Of a stretch of 64,000 nucleotides of DNA, positions 16,553-24,976 are shown one piece after another. The stretch's first letter is position 1, and every line of letters starts with the position of its first letter. The notes beneath the pieces are model-generated. The model made no database searches, was not told where the DNA came from, and saw nothing but the letters and a program-made list of their open reading frames with translations. This DNA comes from Flavobacteriia bacterium. Its GTDB lineage: Bacteria > Bacteroidota > Bacteroidia > Flavobacteriales_D > Crocinitomicaceae. The stretch lies in assembly GCA_026391005.1 (NCBI GenBank), contig JAPLEV010000010.1, forward strand, positions 1-64,000. Direction: 5' to 3'. A program made the translations under genes and the position numbers.

Positions 16553-19500
16553 ATGGGAATGGCAAGAAAATATTGGAAAGGTCTTGAAGAACTGAAGGAA
16601 ACTCCTGAGTTTATCAAGCATAAAGAGAACGAATTTCCTACTCAACAAACAGTAGAAGCTTTTTTATCGAATGATAAATTAGACGAAACATCAACGGGGA
16701 GAAGGGATTTTTTAAAGTTTTTAGGTTTTTCTGTTGCTGCTGCAACATTAGCTGCTTGTGAAGCCCCTGTAACAAAGGCGGTTCCATATGTAATAAAGCC
16801 GGAAAATGTTACTCCGGGTGTGGCAACATGGTATGCCTCAACCTATTATGATGGATCTTCTTATGCTAGCATTCTTGTAAAAACGCGTGAGGGACGCCCA
16901 ATCTTTATAAAAGGGAATAGGGACTTTGGCTTCACCAAAGGAGCGGTAAACCCACAAATTATTGCGTCTATTTTAGGTTTATATGACAGCGCGAGGTTAA
17001 CTGGGCCTACTGTAAGCGGAAAGCGATCCACATGGATGGAAGTTGACAAACAGATTTCTGCATCACTGAAAAGTGCTAAAACTGTCACGCTGCTTTCCAA
17101 CACAGTGATTAGCCCCACAATAAAGAATCAAATAAAAGAAATGTCCGATGCAATGACAGCTAAAGGGCAATCTTTTTCTCACATTCAATACGATGCCATT
17201 TCTTACTCTGCTATTCGTAAAGCAAATGAAGAAAATTTTGGTGCACCCGTTATTCCAAGTTATGACTTTTCAAAAGCACAAACTATAATAAGCATTGGTG
17301 CAGATTTTCTAGGGACTTGGCTTCTTTCTTCTCTCTACTCGCAACAGTATGGATTAACAAGGATGCCGGATTCAAAGAAAATGTCGAAACATTTTCAATT
17401 TGAATCATTTATGTCTTTGTCGGGATCTAATGCTGATTATAGAGGTATGATTAAGCCTTCAGAACAAGCAGCCGTTCTTTCCTACTTGATTAAAGGTTTG
17501 GGTGGAAATTGTGCGGTTTCTTCAACGTTAAATACACAAGTAAAAAACATAGCAGATCAAGCGCTGAAGTCATTGAAAAGTTCGAAGCAAAGTTCTTTGG
17601 TTGTTTGTGGTTCTAATAACGTAAGTCTTCAATTACTGACCAATCAATTAAATCAATTAGCCGGAGCTTACGGGACAACGATTGATCTAAACAATGATGT
17701 TAAACTGTTTGAGTCCGAAGACGCAAAGGTAATAAAGCTAGCAAGTGATGTAATCGCAGAAAAAGGACCTGACGTCCTAATGTTTTTAGGCGTTAATCCA
17801 GTTTATTCTTTACCAAATGGCGAGGCCTTTGGAAAAGCTTTGAAGAAGATTAAGACAACGGTTTCTTTTGCTGGATTCGCTGATGAAACAGCAAGTTTAT
17901 GTTCTTATGTATGTCCAGATAACCATGCGCTTGAGTCTTGGATAGATTACAGACCAACAAATAATCATTATGCTATTGCGCAGCCAACGATCAGGCAATT
18001 GCACGATACAGCATCAATAATTGAAACTTTTGCTGTTTGGTCAGGAAAACCCCGTTTAGGAAAAGACTCCACTATTGCATACGACTTAGTTAAATCAAAC
18101 TATGAACTGCTTTTTCCATTAGGAGACTTCGATTACTCAACGCATAATAGTTGCGAAACGTTGACTGGAGAGACGAGAAATTTAAATCCGTTTAAAAATG
18201 GCGTTGTTGGTAAAATGCCATCTGCGGGTGCTTTAGAGGTGGTTTTATATCAAAAAAGTGCTATTGGAAATGGACAGCACGCAAGCAATCCTTGGTTGCA
18301 AGAAATGCCAGATCCAATTACAAAAGCTACTTGGGATAATTACATCACTATGAATCCGGTTGAAATGACAAAACAAGGTTTTGTTACTACGTATGATCAG
18401 GAAAATGGCCTTAATTTAGCAACAGTTAGTGTTAATGGAAATAAAGTAACATTGCCAGTATTCCCATTACCTGGCCAGGCTTTAAATACCGTTGGTATTG
18501 CCCTAGGTTATGGGCGCGGGGCTAATGGCGAAGCTATTGGCAAAGCTGCTTTTCAAACAAAAGAATATGGTGGGCACGACTTGGATGAGAAAGGAGGTTT
18601 AAAGCCAATTGGCTCAAATGTCTACCGTTTTGTTTCAACCGAGAATGGCAATTTACAATTTGATACAACAGGAAGTTTAGCGAAAGCGGAGGGGATGTAT
18701 GCAATTGCTTCAACGCAAATACATCATACAGTGATGGGTCGGCATTCAATCGTCAGGGAAACAACGCTTCCAATCTTCACTCAAAAAGGAAAAGAGGCCT
18801 ACAATCCTGCACATACGCTTCAGAAATTAAATAAAGAAGGTCATCACGAAGAGGTTCCAAATAGTGAATTTGATTTGTGGGACGCTCATCCTGTTGAAAA
18901 AATAGGCCATAGATGGGGAATGACTGTTGATTTATCGTCATGTATCGGCTGTGGCTCTTGTTTAATTGCCTGTCAATCAGAGAATAATGTTCCTGTTGTT
19001 GGAAAGGATGAGGTGAGAAGAGGACGAGAAATGCATTGGTTACGGATAGATCGTTATTTTGCCTCTGATGAAGAAGCTACTATTGGTCAACGAAAAGATA
19101 AGGAAACGTTTAGCTATGATAAGGCAGAGATAGCGGCCGAAAACCCTAAAGTGATCCACATGCCGATGATGTGTCATCATTGTAATCACGCCCCTTGTGA
19201 GACAGTTTGCCCAGTAGCTGCAACAACACATAGTAATGAAGGATTAAATCAAATGACTTATAATCGGTGTATTGGAACTAGATATTGTGCAAACAACTGT
19301 CCATACAAGGTGCGTCGTTTTAACTGGTTTAATTATCCATCGTATAAGAAATTTACAGAGATTAATCCTGCGCAAGATGACTTAGGAAGAATGGTGTTGA
19401 ACCCAGATGTTACAGTAAGAACAAGAGGGGTCATGGAAAAATGTTCTTTTTGTGTACAGCGTATCCAAGCAACCAAATTGGTTGCAAAGATAGAATCTAG

Positions 19501-19765
19501 AGTTGTAAATGACGGTGAGTTTGCAACAGCTTGTTCTGATGCCTGCCCAACTAGTGCAATAATTGTTGGTGATTGGAATGACATTAAGTCGGCGGTTTAT
19601 TCAAGTTCCAAGAACGATAGATCATACCAAGCACTCGAGGAAATAGGGGTTAAACCAAATGTCTGGTATAAGATGAAAGTTAGAAATGAGGAGAATGATT
19701 TATTAGCAAGTTTGCAGGTGGAAAAGCCAGTTGCACATCACAAAGAAGAAAAAGGACATCACTAA
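16553..19765 (+). CDS. actB: Alternative complex III subunit B, molybdopterin-oxidoreductase-like iron-sulfur protein
   Basis: Large iron-sulfur subunit of ACIII. The N-terminus has a twin-arginine motif (GRRDFLKF, R50-R51) followed by a hydrophobic stretch and a lipobox-like LAAC with C69, so it is probably Tat-exported and lipid-anchored. Residues about 90-700 form a molybdopterin-oxidoreductase-like B1 domain. The C-terminal B2 domain holds the cluster ligands: CIGCGSCLIAC, CHHCNHAPCETVCP, CIGTRYCANNCP, and a last set CSFCVQ plus CSDACP, consistent with three 4Fe-4S and one 3Fe-4S centre. No molybdenum cofactor is expected in this family. The tail is histidine-rich (AHHKEEKGHH). The second ATG (16559) is an equally plausible start. 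Confidence 0.94.
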   Translation: MGMARKYWKGLEELKETPEFIKHKENEFPTQQTVEAFLSNDKLDETSTGRRDFLKFLGFSVAAATLAACEAPVTKAVPYVIKPENVTPGVATWYASTYYDGSSYASILVKTREGRPIFIKGNRDFGFTKGAVNPQIIASILGLYDSARLTGPTVSGKRSTWMEVDKQISASLKSAKTVTLLSNTVISPTIKNQIKEMSDAMTAKGQSFSHIQYDAISYSAIRKANEENFGAPVIPSYDFSKAQTIISIGADFLGTWLLSSLYSQQYGLTRMPDSKKMSKHFQFESFMSLSGSNADYRGMIKPSEQAAVLSYLIKGLGGNCAVSSTLNTQVKNIADQALKSLKSSKQSSLVVCGSNNVSLQLLTNQLNQLAGAYGTTIDLNNDVKLFESEDAKVIKLASDVIAEKGPDVLMFLGVNPVYSLPNGEAFGKALKKIKTTVSFAGFADETASLCSYVCPDNHALESWIDYRPTNNHYAIAQPTIRQLHDTASIIETFAVWSGKPRLGKDSTIAYDLVKSNYELLFPLGDFDYSTHNSCETLTGETRNLNPFKNGVVGKMPSAGALEVVLYQKSAIGNGQHASNPWLQEMPDPITKATWDNYITMNPVEMTKQGFVTTYDQENGLNLATVSVNGNKVTLPVFPLPGQALNTVGIALGYGRGANGEAIGKAAFQTKEYGGHDLDEKGGLKPIGSNVYRFVSTENGNLQFDTTGSLAKAEGMYAIASTQIHHTVMGRHSIVRETTLPIFTQKGKEAYNPAHTLQKLNKEGHHEEVPNSEFDLWDAHPVEKIGHRWGMTVDLSSCIGCGSCLIACQSENNVPVVGKDEVRRGREMHWLRIDRYFASDEEATIGQRKDKETFSYDKAEIAAENPKVIHMPMMCHHCNHAPCETVCPVAATTHSNEGLNQMTYNRCIGTRYCANNCPYKVRRFNWFNYPSYKKFTEINPAQDDLGRMVLNPDVTVRTRGVMEKCSFCVQRIQATKLVAKIESRVVNDGEFATACSDACPTSAIIVGDWNDIKSAVYSSSKNDRSYQALEEIGVKPNVWYKMKVRNEENDLLASLQVEKPVAHHKEEKGHH

Positions 19766-19782
19766 TAGTAAATTGAATTAGC

Positions 19783-21171
19783 ATGCAAAAAGAAGCAGCA
19801 ATTAGAGAACCACTCATACTTGGCCACAAAAGTTACCACGATGTAACAGAAGATGTTTGTCGACCAATTGAAGATAAGGCACCTCGAATGTGGTACATAT
19901 TATTTGGTATTGCCCTAATTATTGCACTATATGGTATCGGTTGTATCGTTTATTTGTTGGGCACTGGTATCGGCGTGTGGGGATTAAACAAAACAATTGG
20001 TTGGGCTTGGGATATTACTAACTTCGTTTGGTGGGTTGGTATAGGACACGCAGGAACACTTATTTCTGCTGTATTATTGCTTTTTAGACAAAAGTGGAGA
20101 ATGGCGATTAACCGCTCCGCAGAAGCGATGACTATTTTTGCCGTATTTATGGCAGGTCTTTTTCCATTGATTCACATGGGTCGTTTGTGGGTTGGATATT
20201 GGGTTCTACCTCTCCCAAACCAATTTGGTTCTTTGTGGGTAAACTTTAATTCGCCCTTACTTTGGGATGTTTTTGCAATTTCCACTTATCTTTCGGTATC
20301 CTTGGTTTTTTGGTACATTGGTCTAATACCTGATTTCGCAACGATTCGCGATCGTGCTAAAAAGCCCGTATCTAAAAAAATGTACTCTATACTGTCATTT
20401 GGTTGGTCGGGTCGCGCAAAAAATTGGAACAGATTTGAAACCGTTTCTCTCGTTTTGGCAGGTCTTGCCACACCGCTCGTTTTTTCGGTTCACTCTATTG
20501 TATCTTTCGATTTCGCCACCTCAATAGTTCCGGGATGGCACACAACTATTTTCCCTCCTTATTTTGTTGCTGGAGCCGTTTTTTCTGGATTTGCGATGGT
20601 TCAAACCTTGTTACTCGTGATGCGTAAGGCGATGGGGCTAGAAGCCTATATTCATACGAAGCACGTCGAGTATATGAATATCGTAATTATGGTAACGGGT
20701 TCAATTGTGGGAACAGCTTACATCACCGAATTATTTATTTCGTGGTACTCTGGTGTTGAATACGAAGCATATGCATTTTTAAATAGAGCAACCGGACCTT
20801 ATTGGTGGGCTTATTGGTCTATGATGACATGTAATGTTATATCCCCGCAATTAATGTGGATAAGAAAATTAAGAAGAAGTTTGTTGTTTACTTTCTTTAT
20901 TTCCATTGTTGTAAATATTGGAATGTGGTTTGAACGATATGTTATCATTGTTACTTCAATTCATCGAGACTATCTTCCTTCCGCTTGGAGTATGCATTAC
21001 CCTAGCCATATTGACATAGGCGTGTATATTGGTACTATTGGAATTTTCTTTGTTTTCTTCTTATTGTTTGCAAGGTACTTTCCAGTTTTAGCACTTAATG
21101 AAATTAAGACAATTTTAAAAGGTTCTGGGCAATCTTATAAAGAGGCACCAGATTATCACAAGCATCATTAA
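19783..21171 (+). CDS. actC: Alternative complex III subunit C (NrfD/PsrC-like quinol-binding membrane protein)
   Basis: An integral membrane subunit of ACIII that, in solved structures, forms the quinol site and a proton path. The 462-residue sequence shows about ten hydrophobic helices beginning with MWYILFGIALIIALYGIGCIVYLLG. NrfD-family marks include the GIGHAGTLISAVLLLFRQKWR segment near residue 90 and the FPLIHMGRLW motif near 125. The short C-terminal tail is rich in His (DYHKHH). It lies 17 bases after actB and 13 bases before actD, in the standard act order. Confidence 0.95.
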   Translation: MQKEAAIREPLILGHKSYHDVTEDVCRPIEDKAPRMWYILFGIALIIALYGIGCIVYLLGTGIGVWGLNKTIGWAWDITNFVWWVGIGHAGTLISAVLLLFRQKWRMAINRSAEAMTIFAVFMAGLFPLIHMGRLWVGYWVLPLPNQFGSLWVNFNSPLLWDVFAISTYLSVSLVFWYIGLIPDFATIRDRAKKPVSKKMYSILSFGWSGRAKNWNRFETVSLVLAGLATPLVFSVHSIVSFDFATSIVPGWHTTIFPPYFVAGAVFSGFAMVQTLLLVMRKAMGLEAYIHTKHVEYMNIVIMVTGSIVGTAYITELFISWYSGVEYEAYAFLNRATGPYWWAYWSMMTCNVISPQLMWIRKLRRSLLFTFFISIVVNIGMWFERYVIIVTSIHRDYLPSAWSMHYPSHIDIGVYIGTIGIFFVFFLLFARYFPVLALNEIKTILKGSGQSYKEAPDYHKHH

Positions 21172-21184
21172 TAATTATTCTCAA

Positions 21185-21721
21185 ATGGCAGAAAAAGTAA
21201 TTTATGTTATGTATGATGACGAGGAGGTGCTTAAGGATGGAGCAAAGGTTCTCGTTTCTAAAGGCATTAAAATCGCGGAGGTTTTTAGCCCTTTCCCAAT
21301 TCATGGTATCGATCCAATTATTGGCATAAAAAACACCCGCTTAGGAATAATGGCTTTCTTGTATGGACTTACTGGGCTAATGTTGGCTACTGTAGGAATG
21401 CGTTATTTTATGGTAACAGATTGGCCGATGAATATAGGAGGAAAGCCTAATTTTAGCTATTTAGAAAACATGTTGGCATTTGTTCCTGTTACCTTTGAGT
21501 TTACTGTTCTTTGTGCGGCTCATGGTATGGCAATTACGTACCTTCTTGCAAATAAAACACTGCCAGGAATGCCGGCCCAAAATCCAGACCCGCGCACAAC
21601 AGATGACCGATTCGTTATGGAAATTAGATTGTCAGATAACCAACGATTATCGGAAAATGAAATTGATGCCTTACTCAAGGACACCGGATTTGTAGAGATT
21701 GATAAAAAAGAAATTAATTAA
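21185..21721 (+). CDS. actD: Alternative complex III subunit D (DUF3341)
   Basis: A small membrane subunit of ACIII. The N-terminal 45 residues are soluble (MAEKVIYVMYDDEEVL...), followed by two membrane helices near 55-77 (LGIMAFLYGLTGLMLATVGM) and 97-118 (FVPVTFEFTVLCAAHGMAITYLL). Between them is the conserved WPMNIGGKPNFSY motif, typical of DUF3341/ActD proteins. The C-terminal 50 residues include DDRFVMEIR. Known structures place it beside ActC and ActF as a scaffold. Length (178) is normal. Confidence 0.93.
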   Translation: MAEKVIYVMYDDEEVLKDGAKVLVSKGIKIAEVFSPFPIHGIDPIIGIKNTRLGIMAFLYGLTGLMLATVGMRYFMVTDWPMNIGGKPNFSYLENMLAFVPVTFEFTVLCAAHGMAITYLLANKTLPGMPAQNPDPRTTDDRFVMEIRLSDNQRLSENEIDALLKDTGFVEIDKKEIN

Positions 21722-21725
21722 GCGA

Positions 21726-22478
21726 ATGAATAATACAAAGATGAAAAGACCGCTAAATTTTGTTAGGTATTTCACAGTAGTAGCTATCACACTGTTTGTT
21801 ATGGCTTCTTGCGTTTCTAATCCAGACAGTTCCGGGTTAGAGTACATGCCAGATATGTATAGAAGCCCCTCTATCGAATCATATGTTGATTATGGAGAAG
21901 TAAGAGGAAGGGAAAACATGAAGCTTAAACTAAGAGTTTCTGCAATGGTTCCGCCGAAAAATACAGTGCCTTATTATGGAAAGGGCGATAGCTTATTGGT
22001 AAAGTTAATGCTACCATATTCTCGAAATGCTAATATACTTTTTCGTGAGTCACATGGTTTATATGGGTTTAATTTCAGTTTTAAGGATGAATATGCTCTA
22101 GCAAAAAATGATAATAACCCCCTCCCTTTAACAAACAAAAATAGCGATGAAACGTTTTTAAAAGGAAAAGAATTATATACTGCTATGTGTCAGCATTGTC
22201 ATGGTGAAAAGGGTGATGGAATGGGGCCGATGGTCATGAGTGAGGCCTATGTTGGCGTTCCTTCTTATGCATCAAGGTCTGAACTTTCAGCTGGACAGAT
22301 TTTTTATTCGATTTATTATGGTAAAGGCGCTATGGGCGCTCACAATTCATTGCTAAGTAAAAAAGAAATTTGGACACTTGTTCATTACGTTAAACGATTT
22401 CAAGATGCTAATTATGGTAAGTTTGACAAAATGGGAAATTCAATGTCAATAGCGAAAGCTGATTCAACTACAAGATAA
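21726..22478 (+). CDS. actE: Alternative complex III subunit E, monoheme cytochrome c lipoprotein
   Basis: A periplasmic cytochrome c subunit. A signal peptide ends in a lipobox-like FVMASC, so it is probably a lipoprotein. Conserved ActE features are the YMPDMYRSPSIESY segment after the signal and one heme motif, CQHCH, in a C-terminal cytochrome c domain (KELYTAMCQHCHGEKGDGMG; later the Met-rich YYGKGAMGAH supplies the probable axial Met). The frame stays open upstream to 21699 inside actD. I prefer ATG 21726, just after the actD stop; ATG 21741 is an alternative that gives a more compact signal peptide. Confidence 0.92.
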   Translation: MNNTKMKRPLNFVRYFTVVAITLFVMASCVSNPDSSGLEYMPDMYRSPSIESYVDYGEVRGRENMKLKLRVSAMVPPKNTVPYYGKGDSLLVKLMLPYSRNANILFRESHGLYGFNFSFKDEYALAKNDNNPLPLTNKNSDETFLKGKELYTAMCQHCHGEKGDGMGPMVMSEAYVGVPSYASRSELSAGQIFYSIYYGKGAMGAHNSLLSKKEIWTLVHYVKRFQDANYGKFDKMGNSMSIAKADSTTR

Positions 22479-22494
22479 ATTAATAGGATAAGTT

Positions 22495-23682
22495 ATGGAA
22501 TTTAAAATCACAGATTCAGCTCAAAAAACAATCCGATACGTTGTCCTTATTGGTTTTGTTTTATTAGTTGTTGGCATACTATTGAACTATAAGGATGCCC
22601 ACTTCATGACAAGGTTATTAACCAACGGCTTGATTAATGGGTTTTTCTTTTTTGCATTAGGACTAGGCGCTTTGTTTTTCTTAGCACTAAATTATGCTAC
22701 CGAATCAGGTTGGTATGCTTCTGTAAAAAGAGTTATTGAAGCAGTAGCAGGATTTCTGCCTTACGGTATGGGTTTGCTTGGGGCCGTCCTTCTAATTATT
22801 ACTATTTTGGATGGAGCTCACATTTACATTTGGATGGACAATGAAGTGGTTAAGCATGATGAAATTATCCAAGGAAAATCAGCTTATCTGAATGTTTGGT
22901 TTTTTTGGATAAGAACGATAATCTATTTCATCACTTATTTCTTATTTCTGCGCGGTTTTAAGAAGAGGTCAATCGAAGAGGATGAGCGTGGCGGAACAGA
23001 CCTCCATTTTAAAAACTACAGGCGAGGAGCACACTTTCTTATTTTCTTTGCGGTCTTTAGTTCAACTTCTGCTTGGGATTGGCTTATGTCTATTGACGTT
23101 CATTGGTTTTCCACGCTTTATGGCTGGTATACTTTTGCGGGAATGTGGTGCTCTTCTATGGTGGTTTTGGTTATCACAACAATGTATTTAAAAAAATTAG
23201 GATATCTTCCCAAGGTGAATGAATCACATATTCATGATTTAGGAAAATGGACTTTCGCAACGTCTTTTTTATGGTCCTACTTGTGGTTTTCTCAGTTCAT
23301 GCTTATTTGGTACGCTAACATAGGCGAAGAGGTAACTTATTATGCAATGCGTATCGAAAATTTTAAGTTTTTATACTTCGCTATGTTTATTATCAATTTC
23401 GCCTTTCCTATGTTAATACTAATGTCTCGTGATGCTAAAAGAAATTTTGGGATTCTCACTTTTGTTGGATTAATAATTTTAACAGGTCATTGGCTTGATG
23501 TTTTTATTATGGTTTCTGCTGGATCTTTAGGTGCTAATGCTACTATTGGTCTCATTGAAATTGGAATGGCACTAATGGTACTTGGGGCATTTGTTTTTGT
23601 AATATTAAGAAACTTAACAAAGGCGCCTTTAACACCCGTGAATCACCCGTTTTTGGACGAGAGCGTTCACCATGATATTTGA
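22495..23682 (+). CDS. actF: Alternative complex III subunit F (membrane protein)
   Basis: Second large membrane subunit of ACIII, related to ActC but shorter (395 residues, about ten helices). The N-terminal helix follows IRYVVLIGFVLLVVGILLNY, and the conserved motif SAYLNVWFFWIRTIIYF is present. The segment SSTSAWDWLMSIDVHWFSTLYGWYTFAGM is characteristic of the family, as is ANIGEEVTYY. It probably contributes a proton path rather than a quinol site. It sits between actE and coxB with gaps of 16 and 21 bases. Confidence 0.94.
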   Translation: MEFKITDSAQKTIRYVVLIGFVLLVVGILLNYKDAHFMTRLLTNGLINGFFFFALGLGALFFLALNYATESGWYASVKRVIEAVAGFLPYGMGLLGAVLLIITILDGAHIYIWMDNEVVKHDEIIQGKSAYLNVWFFWIRTIIYFITYFLFLRGFKKRSIEEDERGGTDLHFKNYRRGAHFLIFFAVFSSTSAWDWLMSIDVHWFSTLYGWYTFAGMWCSSMVVLVITTMYLKKLGYLPKVNESHIHDLGKWTFATSFLWSYLWFSQFMLIWYANIGEEVTYYAMRIENFKFLYFAMFIINFAFPMLILMSRDAKRNFGILTFVGLIILTGHWLDVFIMVSAGSLGANATIGLIEIGMALMVLGAFVFVILRNLTKAPLTPVNHPFLDESVHHDI

Positions 23683-23703
23683 TAAAAAATAATTAAAGTA
23701 GAA

Positions 23704-24930
23704 ATGGAAAGTAAATTGATCATTTTAATAGCGGTTATCCTTGGAACAGTTGCCTTGGCTCAACTTGTCCGTGTATACGAATTATCTGCTAAGCTTCGTA
23801 AAAATGCTGAGCATGAAGTTCCCAATAGGGATAATGTCATGAATGCAAGGTTTATGTTGGTATTTATGCTTTTTCAGTTTTTTGGGCTAATCTATTTAAT
23901 GTTAAAATATGGTTGGACAGGTAGGGGTGAGGCAGCATCTATTGAAGGTGTTGAAACGGACTGGTTGTTAAACTTAAATTTTGTAATTATCCTAATAGGA
24001 TTCTTTCTTACCAATTTTTTATTGTTTTATTTTTCTTTTAAATACGTGCGTAAGCCAGGTGTAAAAGCCTATTATTATCCCCACAACAATAAATTAGAAA
24101 TGATTTGGACTATTATTCCTGCTATTGTTTTGGCAGCCATCATAATTCTAGGATTAAAGTCATGGAATAAATTGACCGCCATTTCAGGAGATGATGCTGT
24201 AAGAATTGAACTTTTCGCTAAACAATATGATTGGACAGCAAGATATGCCGGTGCAGATAATGTCTTGGGGCGTCACGATTACAAATTGACAGCGGATAAT
24301 AATGAATTAGCCCTTGTCACTAGTAATACTATTGATTCCTCAATACGAATAATGTTAGAGGGCACTTCTGGAATAGAGGCCATTCAGCGCGTTTTAAATA
24401 ATAGAGATACTGTTTTAAACGATTCAACAATGAATGTTTTACGTGTGGAGCTATCGCGAAAGGAAAGATTATTGAGGTTATTATTTCAAATGAAAGGAAA
24501 TCATGCTAAAGGGCTCGATAATTCTGCATGGGATGATATAATTCAAAAAGACACACTTTATCTATGTGTTAACCAGCCATATGAGTTTAATTTTAGAGCA
24601 AAAGATGTTCTACACTCCGCTTATTTCCCTCATTTTCGCGCTCAAATGAACGCTGTTCCTGGGATGACTACACGAACTAAATTTAAACCAATTTTCACGA
24701 CTCAAGAAATGCGTAAGAAAATGAATGACCCCAAATTCAATTTCGTTCTGTTGTGTAATAAAATTTGTGGAGGAGCCCATTATAAAATGAAAATGATTAT
24801 CGTAGTAAAAGATAAAAAATCATTTGATGTGTGGATGAAACAGAAATCGAAAGAGACCTTCGGCGCAAAGTATTTTCCTGCTGTCGAAGCAATAAAGGCA
24901 CCAGTAGTTGTTGCGCCGGCTAATATGTAA
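23704..24930 (+). CDS. coxB: Cytochrome c oxidase subunit II
   Basis: Electron-entry subunit of the heme-copper oxidase, holding the binuclear CuA centre in a periplasmic cupredoxin domain. Several N-terminal hydrophobic segments are present (about 1-20, 50-66, 88-112 and 131-152). The CuA ligands are the His in VLHSAYFPHFR and the set CNKICGGAHYKM near 348-359. The Glu usually seen in CxExC is Lys here, which I recall as normal for Bacteroidota. Residues about 175-285 contain an insertion (SRKERLLRLLFQMKG region) that lengthens the protein to 408 against about 250-330 elsewhere. It follows the act genes, so its product probably accepts electrons directly from ACIII. Confidence 0.94.
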   Translation: MESKLIILIAVILGTVALAQLVRVYELSAKLRKNAEHEVPNRDNVMNARFMLVFMLFQFFGLIYLMLKYGWTGRGEAASIEGVETDWLLNLNFVIILIGFFLTNFLLFYFSFKYVRKPGVKAYYYPHNNKLEMIWTIIPAIVLAAIIILGLKSWNKLTAISGDDAVRIELFAKQYDWTARYAGADNVLGRHDYKLTADNNELALVTSNTIDSSIRIMLEGTSGIEAIQRVLNNRDTVLNDSTMNVLRVELSRKERLLRLLFQMKGNHAKGLDNSAWDDIIQKDTLYLCVNQPYEFNFRAKDVLHSAYFPHFRAQMNAVPGMTTRTKFKPIFTTQEMRKKMNDPKFNFVLLCNKICGGAHYKMKMIIVVKDKKSFDVWMKQKSKETFGAKYFPAVEAIKAPVVVAPANM

Positions 24931-24976
24931 TAGAGAAGATTAAAAAGGATAGAATTATTAATATAAATTTTTAAAA

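Noticed and set aside
24740-24792. Apparent loss of a CuA ligand in CoxB (CNKIC instead of CxExC)
   Set aside because: In the CuA site the Glu contributes through its backbone carbonyl, both Cys, the His and the Met are present, and Lys here is, as I recall, normal for the phylum.
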